A stretch of DNA of 64,000 nucleotides from Streptomyces sp. NBC_01707 (GTDB lineage Bacteria; Actinomycetota; Actinomycetes; Streptomycetales; Streptomycetaceae). Positions 25,991-35,114 of this stretch are shown piece after piece (position 1 is the first letter of the stretch; every line of letters begins with the position of its first letter). The stretch is from positions 3,844,001 to 3,908,000 of the forward strand of contig NZ_CP109190.1 in assembly GCF_041438805.1 (NCBI RefSeq), in the 5' to 3' direction. The notes under the pieces were generated by a model, which saw only the letters and a list, made by a program, of their open reading frames with translations, was not told the DNA's origin and did not search any database. Made by a program: the position numbers and the translations under genes.

Positions 25991-26959
25991 ATGCGCGCAC
26001 TCCTTGTGGTCAATCCAGCTGCTACCACCACCAGTGCGCGGACCCGTGATGTGCTCATCCATGCGCTGGCCAGCGAGATGAAGCTGGAGGCGGTGACCAC
26101 GGAGTACCGCGGGCACGCCCGGGACCTGGGGCGACGGGCCGCCGACTCCGACAACATCGATCTCGTCGTGGCGCTCGGCGGCGACGGCACGGTCAACGAA
26201 GTCGTGAACGGCCTGCTCCACAAGGGGCCCGACATCGACAATCTGCCGAGCCTCGCCGTGGTGCCCGGCGGCTCCACCAATGTCTTCGCGCGCGCCCTGG
26301 GTCTGCCCAACGACGCGGTGGAGGCGACCGGAGCGATCCTGGACGCACTGGCCAACCGGACCGAACGCACGGTCGGCCTGGGGCTGGCGGCCGGCACACC
26401 CGGCACCGAGGACGAGTCGGTCCCCGAGCGCTGGTTCACTTTCTGTGCCGGTCTCGGTTTCGACGCGGGCGTGGTCGGCAGGGTCGAACAGAAGCGCGAA
26501 CTCGGCAAGCGGTCGACGCATGCGCTGTACGTACGTCAGGTGGTCCGGCAGTTCCTGGACGAACCGCACCGGCGGCACGGAACGATCACCTTGGAAGCCC
26601 CCGGCGCGAACCCGGTCACCGATCTCGCGCTGTCCATAATCTCGAACACGGCCCCCTGGACCTACCTGGGGAATCGTCCGATGTACGCGTCCCCGAAGGC
26701 CTCGTTCGACACCGCCCTGGACGTCCTCGGACTGAAGCGCCTCTCCACCCCCGCGGTCGCCCGGTACGGCACCCAGCTGCTCACTTCGAGTCCCGAGAAG
26801 GGCCCGCACGGCAAGCACGCTGTTTCACTTCACGACCTCACGGACTTCACCTTGCATTCAAAGGTTCCGCTGCCGTTCCAGATGGATGGTGACCACCTGG
26901 GCCTGCGTACGAGTGTGACGTTCACAGGCGTACGCCGTGCACTGCGTGTGATTGTGTGA
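25991..26959 (+). CDS. Diacylglycerol/sphingosine kinase-like lipid kinase
   Basis: A 322-residue protein of the DAGK catalytic superfamily. MRALLVVNPAATTTSARTRD opens the domain; the nucleotide-binding motif is LVVALGGDGTVNEVVNGLL (about 57-75), then VVPGGSTNVFARALGLP. Such enzymes phosphorylate diacylglycerol or related lipids with ATP at the membrane. ATG chosen at 25991 because the protein then begins at the first beta strand as in homologues. Confidence 0.88.
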   Translation: MRALLVVNPAATTTSARTRDVLIHALASEMKLEAVTTEYRGHARDLGRRAADSDNIDLVVALGGDGTVNEVVNGLLHKGPDIDNLPSLAVVPGGSTNVFARALGLPNDAVEATGAILDALANRTERTVGLGLAAGTPGTEDESVPERWFTFCAGLGFDAGVVGRVEQKRELGKRSTHALYVRQVVRQFLDEPHRRHGTITLEAPGANPVTDLALSIISNTAPWTYLGNRPMYASPKASFDTALDVLGLKRLSTPAVARYGTQLLTSSPEKGPHGKHAVSLHDLTDFTLHSKVPLPFQMDGDHLGLRTSVTFTGVRRALRVIV

Positions 26960-27278
26960 GCGGAAGGACCCAAAGTCCTTTAACTCGAACGTTTGGACTG
27001 GCCTCCACCCCATAGAAGTACGGCTGTGACCTAGCCGACACCGAGGAATCAAAAAAAAGTTTCCGGAAGGGGTTGTATCCGCCGCCGAGGTTTGCGAATC
27101 TCTACATGGCGATCGGGACGGCCCGCAACAACGGCCTCCACTGAGAGCCAGAACCCCTCCTCACTGCACAGGACCACAACCAGTTCATCTGGGCGTCGGC
27201 CCGTCACCTGTGGGGGGATTCGTGAAAGCGTTCACATTCACAAGCAACAGTATGCAATACCAAGGAGAGGTAGCAGCC
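26960..27278 (+). promoter_or_regulatory. Upstream region of wblE
   Basis: No gene is evident in these 319 bases. A short hairpin (AAGGAC at 26964-26969 with GTCCTT at 26975-26980) may end transcription of the lipid kinase. A run of A residues near 27051-27057 and AAGGAGAG at 27262-27269 (the ribosome binding site of wblE) are the other visible elements. Confidence 0.45.
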
Positions 27279-27536
27279 ATGGACTGGCGTCACAACGCCG
27301 TTTGTCGTGAGGAAGACCCCGAGCTGTTCTTCCCCATCGGCAACACCGGTCCTGCGCTGCTGCAGATCGAGGAAGCCAAGGCCGTCTGCCGTCGCTGCCC
27401 CGTCATGGAGCAGTGCCTGCAGTGGGCGCTCGAGTCCGGCCAGGACTCCGGCGTCTGGGGTGGCCTCAGCGAGGACGAGCGCCGCGCAATGAAGCGCCGC
27501 GCCGCTCGCAACCGGGCGCGTAACGCCAGCGCCTGA
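27279..27536 (+). CDS. wblE: WhiB-like iron-sulfur regulator WblE
   Basis: An 85-residue protein starting MDWRHNAVC. The four cluster ligands are Cys9, Cys37, Cys40 and Cys46 (CRRCPVMEQC), followed by the turn GVWGGLSEDERR and a basic tail RAMKRRAARNRARN for DNA or sigma-factor contact. This matches the WblE/WhiB1-type subgroup, whose [4Fe-4S] cluster senses NO or redox state and which binds the principal sigma factor (family knowledge). Monocistronic, bounded by a strong terminator. Confidence 0.9.
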   Translation: MDWRHNAVCREEDPELFFPIGNTGPALLQIEEAKAVCRRCPVMEQCLQWALESGQDSGVWGGLSEDERRAMKRRAARNRARNASA

Positions 27537-27642
27537 TCCGACGCCACCGCTACGAGCCTCAGTCAGGCGGCGCGTACAGAGCGTACGCACCAACCCGCCC
27601 CCCGAGTCGCAGCGCGCAGTACCCCCGAAGCGCATGCATGAC

Positions 27643-27681
27643 CAGTGAGCCCGGACCGTCAACAACGGTCCGGGCTCACTG
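27643..27681. terminator. Bidirectional terminator between wblE and the sensor kinase
   Basis: A perfect 17-bp stem (CAGTGAGCCCGGACCGT pairing with ACGGTCCGGGCTCACTG) with a 5-base loop, placed between two convergent genes. Confidence 0.85.
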
Positions 27682-27706
27682 CTGTTCCCCCGGGGAACAG
27701 CCGCGG

Positions 27707-29173
27707 CTACTTCTCCGCGCTGACCGGGATGTCGAGGACCACCTGCGTGCCGCGTCCGGGAGCCGGGACCATGCCGAACGATCCGCTCAACTCGCCCTCC
27801 ACCAGCGTCCTCACGATCTGCAGGCCCAGATTGCCGGCGCGCTGCGGGTCGAACCCCTCGGGCAGCCCGCACCCGTCGTCCTGGACGGTGATCCGCAACC
27901 GGCCCTCGGTCGGGGAGCCGCCGCGCACCGCGGAGACCTCCACCGTGCCGGTCTGCGCGACGGTGAACGCGTGCTCCAGCGCGTTCTGCAGCACCTCGGT
28001 GAGCACCATGGCCAGCGGAGTCGCCACTTCCGCGTCGAGGATGCCGAAACGGCCCGTGCGACGGCAGGTGACCTTGCCCGGCGAGATCTCGGCCACCATC
28101 GCGATGACCCGGTCGGCGATCTCGTCGAACTCGACCCGCTCGTCCAGATTCTGGGACAGCGTCTCATGGACGATGGCGATCGAACCGACGCGCCGTACCG
28201 CCTCGTTGAGGGCCTCACGGCCCTGCTCGGAATCCATCCGGCGGGCCTGCAGACGCAACAGGGCGGCCACGGTCTGGAGGTTGTTCTTCACCCGGTGGTG
28301 GATCTCCCGGATGGTGGCGTCCTTCGTGATCAACTCACGCTCGCGACGGCGCAGTTCGGTCACGTCGCGGAGCAGGACCAGGGAGCCGATACGGACACCC
28401 TTGGGCTTCAGCGGGATCGCCCGGAGCTGGATCACGCCGCCCGCGCACTCGACCTCGAACTCGCGCGGCGCGTATCCGCTGGCCACTTTGACCAGGGCCT
28501 CGTCCACCGGGCCGCGGGACGGCGCGAGTTCGGCGGTGGTCTTGCCGAGGTGGTGTCCGACCAGGTCGGAGGCGAGACCGAGGCGGTGGTACGCGGAGAG
28601 GCCGTTGGGGCTGGCGTACTGGACGACGCCGTCGGCATCGAGCCTGATCAGCCCGTCGCCGACGCGCGGCGACGCATCCATGTCGACCTGCTGGCCGGGG
28701 AACGGGAAGGATCCGGCAGCGATCATCTGGGCCAGGTCCGAGGCCGACTGGAGGTAGGTGAGCTCCAGTCGGGACGGGGTGCGGACGGTCAGGAGGTTGG
28801 TGTTCCGGGCGATGACCCCGAGGACCCTGCCCTCGCGGCGTACGGGGATGGACTCGACCCGTACCGGCACCTCCTCGCGCCACTCAGGGTCGCCCTCGCG
28901 CACGATCCGGCCCTCGTCCAGCGCCGCGTCCAGCAGCGGACGGCGGCCGCGCGGCACCAGGTGACCCACCATGTCGTCCTGGTAGGAGGTGGGACCGGTG
29001 TTGGGCCGCATCTGGGCGACCGACACATAGCGGGTTCCGTCGCGGGTGGGGACCCAGAGGACCAGGTCGGCGAAGGACAGGTCGGAGAGCAGCTGCCACT
29101 CCGAGACCAGCAGATGCAGCCACTCGAGGTCGGTGTCACTCAGGGCTGTGTGCTGGCGGACGAGGTCGTTCAT
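27707..29173 (-). CDS. PdtaS-like sensor histidine kinase
   Basis: A 488-residue cytoplasmic kinase. Residues 1-150 form a GAF-like domain (MNDLVRQHTAL...SFADLVLWVPTRDG). A PAS domain follows (VGDGLIRLDADGVVQYASPN), then a HisKA_2 H-box REIHHRVKNNLQTVAALLRL, and a HATPase with NALEHAF, DDGCGLPEG and GNLGLQIVRTL. PdtaS partners act on an ANTAR-type antiterminator; no such gene is adjacent. A dre-like sequence lies about 120 bases upstream. GTG at 29182 is an alternative start; neither has a strong ribosome site. Confidence 0.87.
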   Translation of the reverse strand: MNDLVRQHTALSDTDLEWLHLLVSEWQLLSDLSFADLVLWVPTRDGTRYVSVAQMRPNTGPTSYQDDMVGHLVPRGRRPLLDAALDEGRIVREGDPEWREEVPVRVESIPVRREGRVLGVIARNTNLLTVRTPSRLELTYLQSASDLAQMIAAGSFPFPGQQVDMDASPRVGDGLIRLDADGVVQYASPNGLSAYHRLGLASDLVGHHLGKTTAELAPSRGPVDEALVKVASGYAPREFEVECAGGVIQLRAIPLKPKGVRIGSLVLLRDVTELRRRERELITKDATIREIHHRVKNNLQTVAALLRLQARRMDSEQGREALNEAVRRVGSIAIVHETLSQNLDERVEFDEIADRVIAMVAEISPGKVTCRRTGRFGILDAEVATPLAMVLTEVLQNALEHAFTVAQTGTVEVSAVRGGSPTEGRLRITVQDDGCGLPEGFDPQRAGNLGLQIVRTLVEGELSGSFGMVPAPGRGTQVVLDIPVSAEK

Positions 29174-29293
29174 GGAGGGCACGTGTGCGAGCGTACCTGT
29201 GGATACGCACTGGTTCCGAACCGAACGACCGGCCTGTGCGTGCAAGGGGGAAGGGGCCGGAAATTGCCGCGCTCCGATGGATGGACACAGACG

Positions 29294-29309
29294 AATGGTC
29301 TAGTCCACA
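29294..29309. promoter_or_regulatory. Candidate DasR-responsive element (dre) before the sensor kinase
   Basis: AATGGTCTAGTCCACA matches the dre consensus ACTGGTCTAGACCACT at 13 of 16 positions. It lies 121 bases upstream of the kinase start. Binding is an inference. Confidence 0.55.
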
Positions 29310-29326
29310 ATGCTGAGGAAAGAGCT

Positions 29327-29353
29327 TCCGCTCTCCCCGCACAGGAGAGCGGA
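29327..29353. terminator. Hairpin in the kinase/SIS intergenic region
   Basis: Perfect 10-bp inverted repeat with a 7-base spacer, between the end of the leftward SIS gene and the start of the leftward kinase gene. It could stop readthrough from the SIS gene. Confidence 0.45.
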
Positions 29354-29514
29354 TCGAGGTGGCCGCGCTCTCTGCCCTGACTGCGACGGCACCTCTCCCC
29401 GGCCGGGGGCACCGCACACCGCCGGCCGAGCAACTCCGGGCTGCGGTGCCGGACGGGCTGAGGGTCCCGTCCTGGCGCCGCGGCCCGCGGGTGTTTCCGG
29501 GGGCCGCCCCGTGT

Positions 29515-30585
29515 TCAGCGGGTCTCGGTGACCTTGGCCAGTGCGCGGGGCGCGTCCGGGTCCTGACCACGGGCGATCGTCACCTCGTACGCCAGCAACT
29601 GCAGCGGCAGGATCTCCAGGATCGGCTGAACCTCCTCGGCGACCCCGGCCGTCGGCAGCACGAAACCCGCGGACGCCGCCTCCACCTGCGCCTTCGGGCC
29701 GACCACGAAGAGGTCCGCGCCACGGCCGCGCAGCCGGTCCAGGACCGGCTGGAGTGCCTCGCCGCCCCTGCCGTCGGTGACCACGGCGATCACCGGGGAG
29801 ATGTTGTCGACCATGGCGAGCGGGCCGTGCAGCAGATCGGCGCCGGAGTAGGAGAGAGCGGGGATGTAGCTCGTCTCCATCAGCTTCAGGGCGGCTTCCT
29901 TGGCCGTCGGGTAGCCGTAGCCGCGCGAGGTGATGACCATGCGCTCGGCGAAGCGGTAACGCGACGCCAGGCCCTTGATCTCGTCCTTGCGGGCCAGAAC
30001 CGCTTCGGCCAGCTCCGGCAGGATCGCGGCGGCGGCGCCGTCCCCGCCGCGCAGTCCCTCGACGAAGAGGTAGAGGGACAGCAGGGAGGCGGTGTACGTC
30101 TTGGTGGCCGGGAGCGCCTTCTCCGGTCCCGCCAGGATGTCGATGTGGTGCTCGGAGACGGCGGCGAGCGGCGAGTCCGGGTTGTTGGTGACGGCCAGGG
30201 TGATCGCGCCGGCCTCGCGCGCCGCCCGGGTGGAGGCCACCAGGTCGGGCGAGCCGCCGGACTGGCTGACGGTGATGACGAGGACGTCCCGCAGGTCCGG
30301 CTTGGCGCCGTACGCCGTGGTGGTCGACATCGACGCCAGACCACAGGGCAGGCCGAGCCGGATCTCCAGCAGGTACTTGGCGTAGAGCGCCGCGTTGTCC
30401 GACGTACCGCGGGCGGTGAGGAGGACGAAGCGCGGGTTCTTCGCCGCGATCTCGGCGGCCACCGCCCGGATCTCCGGGGCGCCCCGGTCGAGGATGCGGC
30501 GCAGCACCCCGGGCTGCTCGGCCATCTCGCCGGACATGATGCGGCCCGGCCGCTCGCCCTCTTCGGCCGGAAACGTGGCGGACAT
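29515..30585 (-). CDS. SIS-domain aminosugar-phosphate isomerase/deaminase (GlmS-C/AgaS-like)
   Basis: A 356-residue protein with two SIS domains and no glutaminase domain. MSGEMAEQPGVLRRILDRGA and LLTARGTSDNAALYAKYLLE open the first; VITVSQSGGSPDLVASTRAA is the sugar-phosphate loop; MVITSRGYGYPTAKEAALKL and ETSYIPALSYSGADLLHGP form the second, as in GlmS isomerase halves. It probably interconverts or deaminates glucosamine-6-phosphate or a related sugar. GGGAGG precedes the ATG. Divergent from nagB with a dre site between, so DasR control of both is likely. Confidence 0.82.
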   Translation of the reverse strand: MSATFPAEEGERPGRIMSGEMAEQPGVLRRILDRGAPEIRAVAAEIAAKNPRFVLLTARGTSDNAALYAKYLLEIRLGLPCGLASMSTTTAYGAKPDLRDVLVITVSQSGGSPDLVASTRAAREAGAITLAVTNNPDSPLAAVSEHHIDILAGPEKALPATKTYTASLLSLYLFVEGLRGGDGAAAAILPELAEAVLARKDEIKGLASRYRFAERMVITSRGYGYPTAKEAALKLMETSYIPALSYSGADLLHGPLAMVDNISPVIAVVTDGRGGEALQPVLDRLRGRGADLFVVGPKAQVEAASAGFVLPTAGVAEEVQPILEILPLQLLAYEVTIARGQDPDAPRALAKVTETR

Positions 30586-30746
30586 GTCGGGTGCCTCCCA
30601 GAGGTGTCTCGGTGCGTCCGGAGCGGCGGTCCGACCAAGTCGACCACGGCAGAGCCGGGGGCCGCCAGCGGGCCGCGGCCGGACAGCGCACGAACGGCAT
30701 CCGCACGTCACCGCACGGTGGTCCGGCTCTGCTAGATTAGATCTCG

Positions 30747-30762
30747 ATTGGTCTATACCACA
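30747..30762. promoter_or_regulatory. DasR-responsive element (dre) at nagB/SIS
   Basis: ATTGGTCTATACCACA closely matches the dre consensus (ACTGGTCTAGACCACT). It lies 33 bases before the nagB start in the divergent promoter region. S. coelicolor nagB is a known DasR target. Confidence 0.85.
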
Positions 30763-30794
30763 CGTCATCACCTCCTCAGATCGGCAGGCCCCGC

Positions 30795-31580
30795 GTGGAA
30801 GTTGTCATCGTCCCGGACGCCAAGGCAGGCGGCGAGCTCATCGCGGGGGCCATCGGCGCCCTGCTCAGCCGCAAGCCCGACGCACTTCTCGGCGTTGCCA
30901 CCGGTTCGACCCCGCTGCCCATCTACCAGGCACTGACCGCCAAGGTCCGCTCCGGCGAGGTGGACGCCTCGCGCGCCCGCATCTGCCAGCTCGACGAGTA
31001 CGTCGGACTGCCGGCCGGCCACCCCGAGTCGTACCGCTCGGTGGTGCTGCGCGAGGTCGTCGAACCGCTCGGCCTGTCCGAGGCCTCCTTCATGGGCCCC
31101 GACGGCTCCGCCGAGGACGTGCAGGCCGCCTGCGAGGCGTACGACAAGGCGCTCGCCGCAGCCGGCGGGGTGGACCTGCAGCTGCTCGGCATCGGCACCG
31201 ACGGTCACATCGGCTTCAACGAACCGTGCTCCTCGCTCGCGTCCCGCACCCGGATCAAGACGTTGACCGAGCAGACCCGGATCGACAACGCGCGCTTCTT
31301 CGACAACGACATCAGCCAGGTGCCGCACCATGTCATCACCCAGGGCATAGGCACCATTCTGGAATCCCGCCACCCGATCCTGCTGGCCACGGGCGAGGGC
31401 AAGGCCGACGCGGTGGCGCAGACGGTCGAGGGGCCGGTGGCGTCGTTCGTCCCGGCGTCGGCGCTGCAGCTGCATCCGCACGCGACGGTGGTGGTGGACG
31501 AGGCGGCGGCATCGAAGCTGAAGCTGGCCGACTACTTCCGCGCCACGTACGCGGCGAAGCCGCGGTGGCAGGGGATCTAA
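30795..31580 (+). CDS. nagB: Glucosamine-6-phosphate deaminase
   Basis: A 261-residue enzyme with the NagB pattern: GVATGSTPLPIYQAL phosphate loop, CQLDEYVGLPAGHPESYRSV with the catalytic Asp, LGIGTDGHIGFNEPCSSL containing the general-base region, and VTQGIGTILESR near the lid. It turns GlcN-6-P into fructose-6-P and ammonia, the final step of chitin/GlcNAc use, and consumes the intracellular ligand that releases DasR. The GTG start sits after CGGCAGG. Confidence 0.93.
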   Translation: MEVVIVPDAKAGGELIAGAIGALLSRKPDALLGVATGSTPLPIYQALTAKVRSGEVDASRARICQLDEYVGLPAGHPESYRSVVLREVVEPLGLSEASFMGPDGSAEDVQAACEAYDKALAAAGGVDLQLLGIGTDGHIGFNEPCSSLASRTRIKTLTEQTRIDNARFFDNDISQVPHHVITQGIGTILESRHPILLATGEGKADAVAQTVEGPVASFVPASALQLHPHATVVVDEAAASKLKLADYFRATYAAKPRWQGI

Positions 31581-31628
31581 GGTCTTTCGTTCGGATCAGG
31601 CGAGCCCAGCCCGGCTCCAGGTCTCCGG

Positions 31629-31675
31629 ACACGGAAGGGCCGGGGCACCGTGGCGGTGTCCCGGCCCTTCCGTGT
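31629..31675. terminator. Terminator between nagB and nagZ
   Basis: A perfect 16-bp stem ACACGGAAGGGCCGGG (31629-31644) with CCCGGCCCTTCCGTGT (31660-31675), loop 15 bases, between convergent genes. Confidence 0.85.
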
Positions 31676-31700
31676 TGCTCGAACGCCGGACGAGCTCGGC

Positions 31701-33248
31701 TCAGTCGTCGGACGCCGTCGGGTGGGGTGCTCCCGTGATGACTTCCGCGGCCGCGACGCCACAGACCCGTGCGGCTCCGTGGGTCGCCATGTACAGCGCT
31801 CCCCGCGGCTCCGCCTGCGGCACGCCCATCTCGACCACCACCGTGTCGGGGCGCTCCGCCAGCAGCGTGGTGAGTGCCTCGCGCATCCACGCGTGCCGGT
31901 GGGCGTCACGGACGACCGCGACGATGCGCCGATCCCCCGCAGCCCGCATCACCGCGGCCGCCGGCTCCTCGGTCTCGCCGCTGTACGTGTCGGTCGCGGT
32001 GCCGGGCAGGACCCGGGCCAGTTCGGCCGCGACGCCCCACGGGGTCTCGTCACCGACCGCGATGTTCGCGACGGGGGTGAACGCGGCCACGTACGCGGGT
32101 TCGGTGAGCGGCTCGGCGGTGCCGGTCAGCTGCAGCGCGCGACGCGCGGCGACCAGGCCGATGTCGGACGCGATACCGGTGCCGGGCGCGGTCCCCTCCT
32201 GCGTTGCCGCGCCCGGCTCCGGGACAGCCCCCCGGGCCCGCTGCGTCCAGGACGCGAGGGCACGTACCCGTGCCGCCGCGTCGGCCAGCCGCTCCTCGGG
32301 CAGTTCGCCGGTCCGTACCGCCGCGACCAGCGCGTCGCGCAGCCGCAGCACGGTGGCCTCGTCCTCCAGCCCGCCGCCGACACAGATGGCGTCGGCGCCC
32401 GCGGCGATCGCGAGGACGGAGCCGCGCTCGATTCCGTACGTCGCGGAGATGGCCTGCATCTCCATGCCGTCGGTGACGATCAGACCGTCGTAGCCCAACT
32501 CGTTGCGCAGCAGGCCCGTGAGGATCTGCGGGCTCAGGGTTGCCGGGCGGTCCGGGTCGAGCGCGGGCAGCAGGATATGCGCGCTCATCACCGATTTGGA
32601 ACCCGCTGCGATCGCCGCCCGGAAAGGCACCAGCTCACGGGCGTGAAGGGTGTCGAGATCCACATCGATGCGGGGCAGCGCATGGTGCGAGTCGACGGCG
32701 GTGTCGCCATGCCCCGGGAAGTGCTTGGTGCAGGCGGCGACCCCGGCGGCCTGGAGGCCCTCGATGTACGCGGCGGTGTGCCGGGCGACGAGGTGCGGGT
32801 CGGCTCCGAACGACCGTACGCCGATGACCGGGTTGTCCGGGTTCGAGTTGACGTCGGCTGACGGCGCCCAGTTGAGGTTGACGCCGCACTCGGCGAGCCG
32901 TCGGCCGAGCTCCTGAGCGACCGCACGGGTCAGCTCCAGGTCGTCGACGGCCCCGAGGGCGAGGTTGCCGGGGAAGGACGAGCCATGACGCACCTCCAGT
33001 CGGGTGACATCACCGCCCTCCTCGTCGATCGCGACGAGCACGTCGTCCCGCTCGGCCCTGAGGCGGGCGGTGAGCGCGGCAAGCTGTTCCGGCGTCTCGA
33101 TGTTGCGGCCGAACAGGCCGACGGAGGAGAGGCCTTCGCCGACGCGGCGCAGCAGCCAGTCGGGGGCGGTGGTACCGCTGAACCCGGGCTGCAGGACGGC
33201 GAGGGCGTCGCGCGTGACGGTGTCCGTGGTGGAGGTGAAGGTGGTCAT
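31701..33248 (-). CDS. nagZ: Beta-N-acetylhexosaminidase, GH3 (NagZ type)
   Basis: A 515-residue protein with no signal peptide. The GH3 signature for NagZ, CTKHFPGHGDTAVDSHHALP, holds the catalytic His/Asp dyad; the nucleophile Asp is in GLIVTDGMEMQAI. The longer C-terminal part (from about 355) is a second, less conserved domain. Inside the cell it would split chitobiose delivered by DasABC into GlcNAc. It follows dasC by nine bases and is therefore the last gene of the das operon. Confidence 0.88.
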   Translation of the reverse strand: MTTFTSTTDTVTRDALAVLQPGFSGTTAPDWLLRRVGEGLSSVGLFGRNIETPEQLAALTARLRAERDDVLVAIDEEGGDVTRLEVRHGSSFPGNLALGAVDDLELTRAVAQELGRRLAECGVNLNWAPSADVNSNPDNPVIGVRSFGADPHLVARHTAAYIEGLQAAGVAACTKHFPGHGDTAVDSHHALPRIDVDLDTLHARELVPFRAAIAAGSKSVMSAHILLPALDPDRPATLSPQILTGLLRNELGYDGLIVTDGMEMQAISATYGIERGSVLAIAAGADAICVGGGLEDEATVLRLRDALVAAVRTGELPEERLADAAARVRALASWTQRARGAVPEPGAATQEGTAPGTGIASDIGLVAARRALQLTGTAEPLTEPAYVAAFTPVANIAVGDETPWGVAAELARVLPGTATDTYSGETEEPAAAVMRAAGDRRIVAVVRDAHRHAWMREALTTLLAERPDTVVVEMGVPQAEPRGALYMATHGAARVCGVAAAEVITGAPHPTASDD

Positions 33249-33257
33249 GGGCCGGCG

Positions 33258-34088
33258 TTATCCCTTCACTGCGCCGTCGGTAAGACCGCTGACGGCCTTG
33301 CGCTGCAAGTAGATGAAGAGGACCAGGATCGGTACGGCGAAGAGCGAGGAGGCGGCCATGGTCGCCCCCCAGTCGTCACCGAACGCGGTCTGGAACTGGG
33401 AGAGCCAGAGCGGCAGGGTCTGCGACTCGATGTCCTTGTTGAGGATGAGGACGAGCGGGAATTCGTTCCATGCGGTGATGAAGCCGAAGAGCGAGGTGGC
33501 CATCAGGCCGGGGCCGAGGAGCGGCAGGATCACCTTCATGAAGGCCTGCGGGCGGGTGCAGCCGTCGACCATCGCGGACTCCTCCAGCTCCCTCGGCACC
33601 GAGGCGACGTAGCCGCGCAGCGTCAGGATGGTGAAGGGCAGGACCATCATCATGTAGAAGATCGTCAGCGGGACCAGGCTGTTCAGCATGTCCGCGTCGC
33701 GGACCAGCATGTAGATCGCGATGACCATGACTTCCCACGGCGCCATCTGCGCGATCATGAAGGTCAGCAGGATGCCGCGGCGGCCCTTGAAACGCATGCG
33801 CGCCATCGCGAAGGACGCCAGCAGTGCGATCAGCAGCGAGGCGGCCACGGAGAGCACGGTGACGGTGAACGAGTTGCGGACCAGGGTCCAGAAGTGGTCG
33901 GCCGCGACGGCCTTCCGGAAGTGCTCGAAGGTGATGTCGGTGGGGAACCACACCGGGGTGTCGGTGATGATGTCGCCGGTCGGCTTGAAGGCCGTGCTGA
34001 ACATCCAGTAGACGGGGAAGGCGAAGCCGATGAAGAGGACGACTGCCGTCGCGTTGGGCCAGATCCGGCCGATCAGTGAGCGCCTCAC
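33258..34088 (-). CDS. dasC: ABC sugar permease DasC (chitobiose importer)
   Basis: A 276-residue inner-membrane permease of the MalG type with six predicted helices. The EAA loop is RGYVASVPRELEESAMVDGC, then TRPQAFMKVILPLLGPGLMA, ending VSGLTDGAVKG as usual. Its start overlaps the dasB stop by four bases. No ATPase is in the operon; in Streptomyces the shared ATPase MsiK energises DasABC (literature knowledge). Confidence 0.93.
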   Translation of the reverse strand: MRRSLIGRIWPNATAVVLFIGFAFPVYWMFSTAFKPTGDIITDTPVWFPTDITFEHFRKAVAADHFWTLVRNSFTVTVLSVAASLLIALLASFAMARMRFKGRRGILLTFMIAQMAPWEVMVIAIYMLVRDADMLNSLVPLTIFYMMMVLPFTILTLRGYVASVPRELEESAMVDGCTRPQAFMKVILPLLGPGLMATSLFGFITAWNEFPLVLILNKDIESQTLPLWLSQFQTAFGDDWGATMAASSLFAVPILVLFIYLQRKAVSGLTDGAVKG

Positions 34089-35080
34089 AGCTCGTCCTCC
34101 TCTTGCTTGAGTACGGTGCGCAGGTAGTAGCCGGTCATCACCAGCAGGACGATGATCGTCAGGAACGAGATGGCCGAACCCTTGCCGAAGTGCTGGTTGC
34201 CGACACCTTCGACGAAGGCGTAGACGGGCAGGGTCTCGGTGAGCCGGTCCGGGCCGCCGCCGTTGATCGCGAAGAGCTGGGCGAAGGACTTGAAGACCCA
34301 GATGACTTCGAGGAACGTCGTGGCCAGCAGGAACGGCTTGAGGAACGGGAGCGTCACCGAGGTGAAGCTCTTCCAGCTACCGGCGCCGTCGAGCGACGCG
34401 GCCTCGTACAGCTCCTTGGGGATCGTGGTCGACGCGGCGTACAGGTTGATCGCCACGAACGGGATGGACATCCAGACGATCACCAGGGTGACCAGCGAGA
34501 AGGTGGAGAACTGGGTGCTCGTCCAGTTGTAGTCGGCCATGGAGTGCCAGCCGAGACTGTCGAGCACATAGTTGACGACACCGAAGCGCTGGGCGAACAG
34601 CCACTGGTAGACCGTGGTCGCGGCGATGAGCGGCATGGCCCAGGCGAGCACGAGGCCCAGCATGAGCAGCAGCCGCATCTTCTTGCCGAGGCGCGCGAGC
34701 AACAGGCCGATCAGGGTCCCGAGCACCATGATCAGGACGACGTTGGCGGCGGTGAAGAAGATCGAACGCTCGACGACCTTCCAGAACTCCGAGCTGCCGA
34801 GGACTTCGGTGTAGTTGTCGAAGCCGTTCCACTCGGTCAGGTGGAGGATCAGCTGGCGCGGGTTGAGGTTCTGGAACGACAGCATGCCGTTCTTGACCAG
34901 CGGATAGCCCAGGAGCACCGCTGTGGCGAGCAGTGCGGGCAGGAGGAGCAGGTACGGGGCCGGGCCACCGACCCGCTTCTTGCTCGATGCGGCAGGGCCG
35001 CCGGGAGGCGCGTCATCCTTGCGGACGCCGGCTGCCGGGACCGAGTCCACTTGTTCGGTCTGCACTGACATGCTCGCCAT
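34085..35080 (-). CDS. dasB: ABC sugar permease DasB
   Basis: A 331-residue MalF-type permease: LLLLPALLATAVLLGYPLV is the first helix and the EAA loop is AASTTIPKELYEAASLDGAG followed by FTSVTLPFLKPFLLATTF. It forms the channel with DasC. It is separated from dasA by 75 bases that contain a strong hairpin, which could lower its expression relative to dasA. Confidence 0.93.
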   Translation of the reverse strand: MASMSVQTEQVDSVPAAGVRKDDAPPGGPAASSKKRVGGPAPYLLLLPALLATAVLLGYPLVKNGMLSFQNLNPRQLILHLTEWNGFDNYTEVLGSSEFWKVVERSIFFTAANVVLIMVLGTLIGLLLARLGKKMRLLLMLGLVLAWAMPLIAATTVYQWLFAQRFGVVNYVLDSLGWHSMADYNWTSTQFSTFSLVTLVIVWMSIPFVAINLYAASTTIPKELYEAASLDGAGSWKSFTSVTLPFLKPFLLATTFLEVIWVFKSFAQLFAINGGGPDRLTETLPVYAFVEGVGNQHFGKGSAISFLTIIVLLVMTGYYLRTVLKQEEDEL

Positions 35081-35114
35081 CTCTTCTCGGGCCGTACGGT
35101 CGAGTCACGCGGGA

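Larger units (their letters stand above)
29174..29514. other. Intergenic region between sensor kinase and SIS gene
   Basis: No gene is seen. It carries a dre-like site at 29294-29309 and a hairpin at 29327-29353 (10-bp perfect stem TCCGCTCTCC/GGAGAGCGGA, 7-base loop), listed below. The remainder is GC-rich sequence past the end of the SIS gene. Confidence 0.5.

Noticed and set aside
27058..27110. SigR-type promoter before wblE (GGAAG ... GTT)
   Set aside because: The spacing is 20 rather than 18 bases and the -35 lacks the final T.
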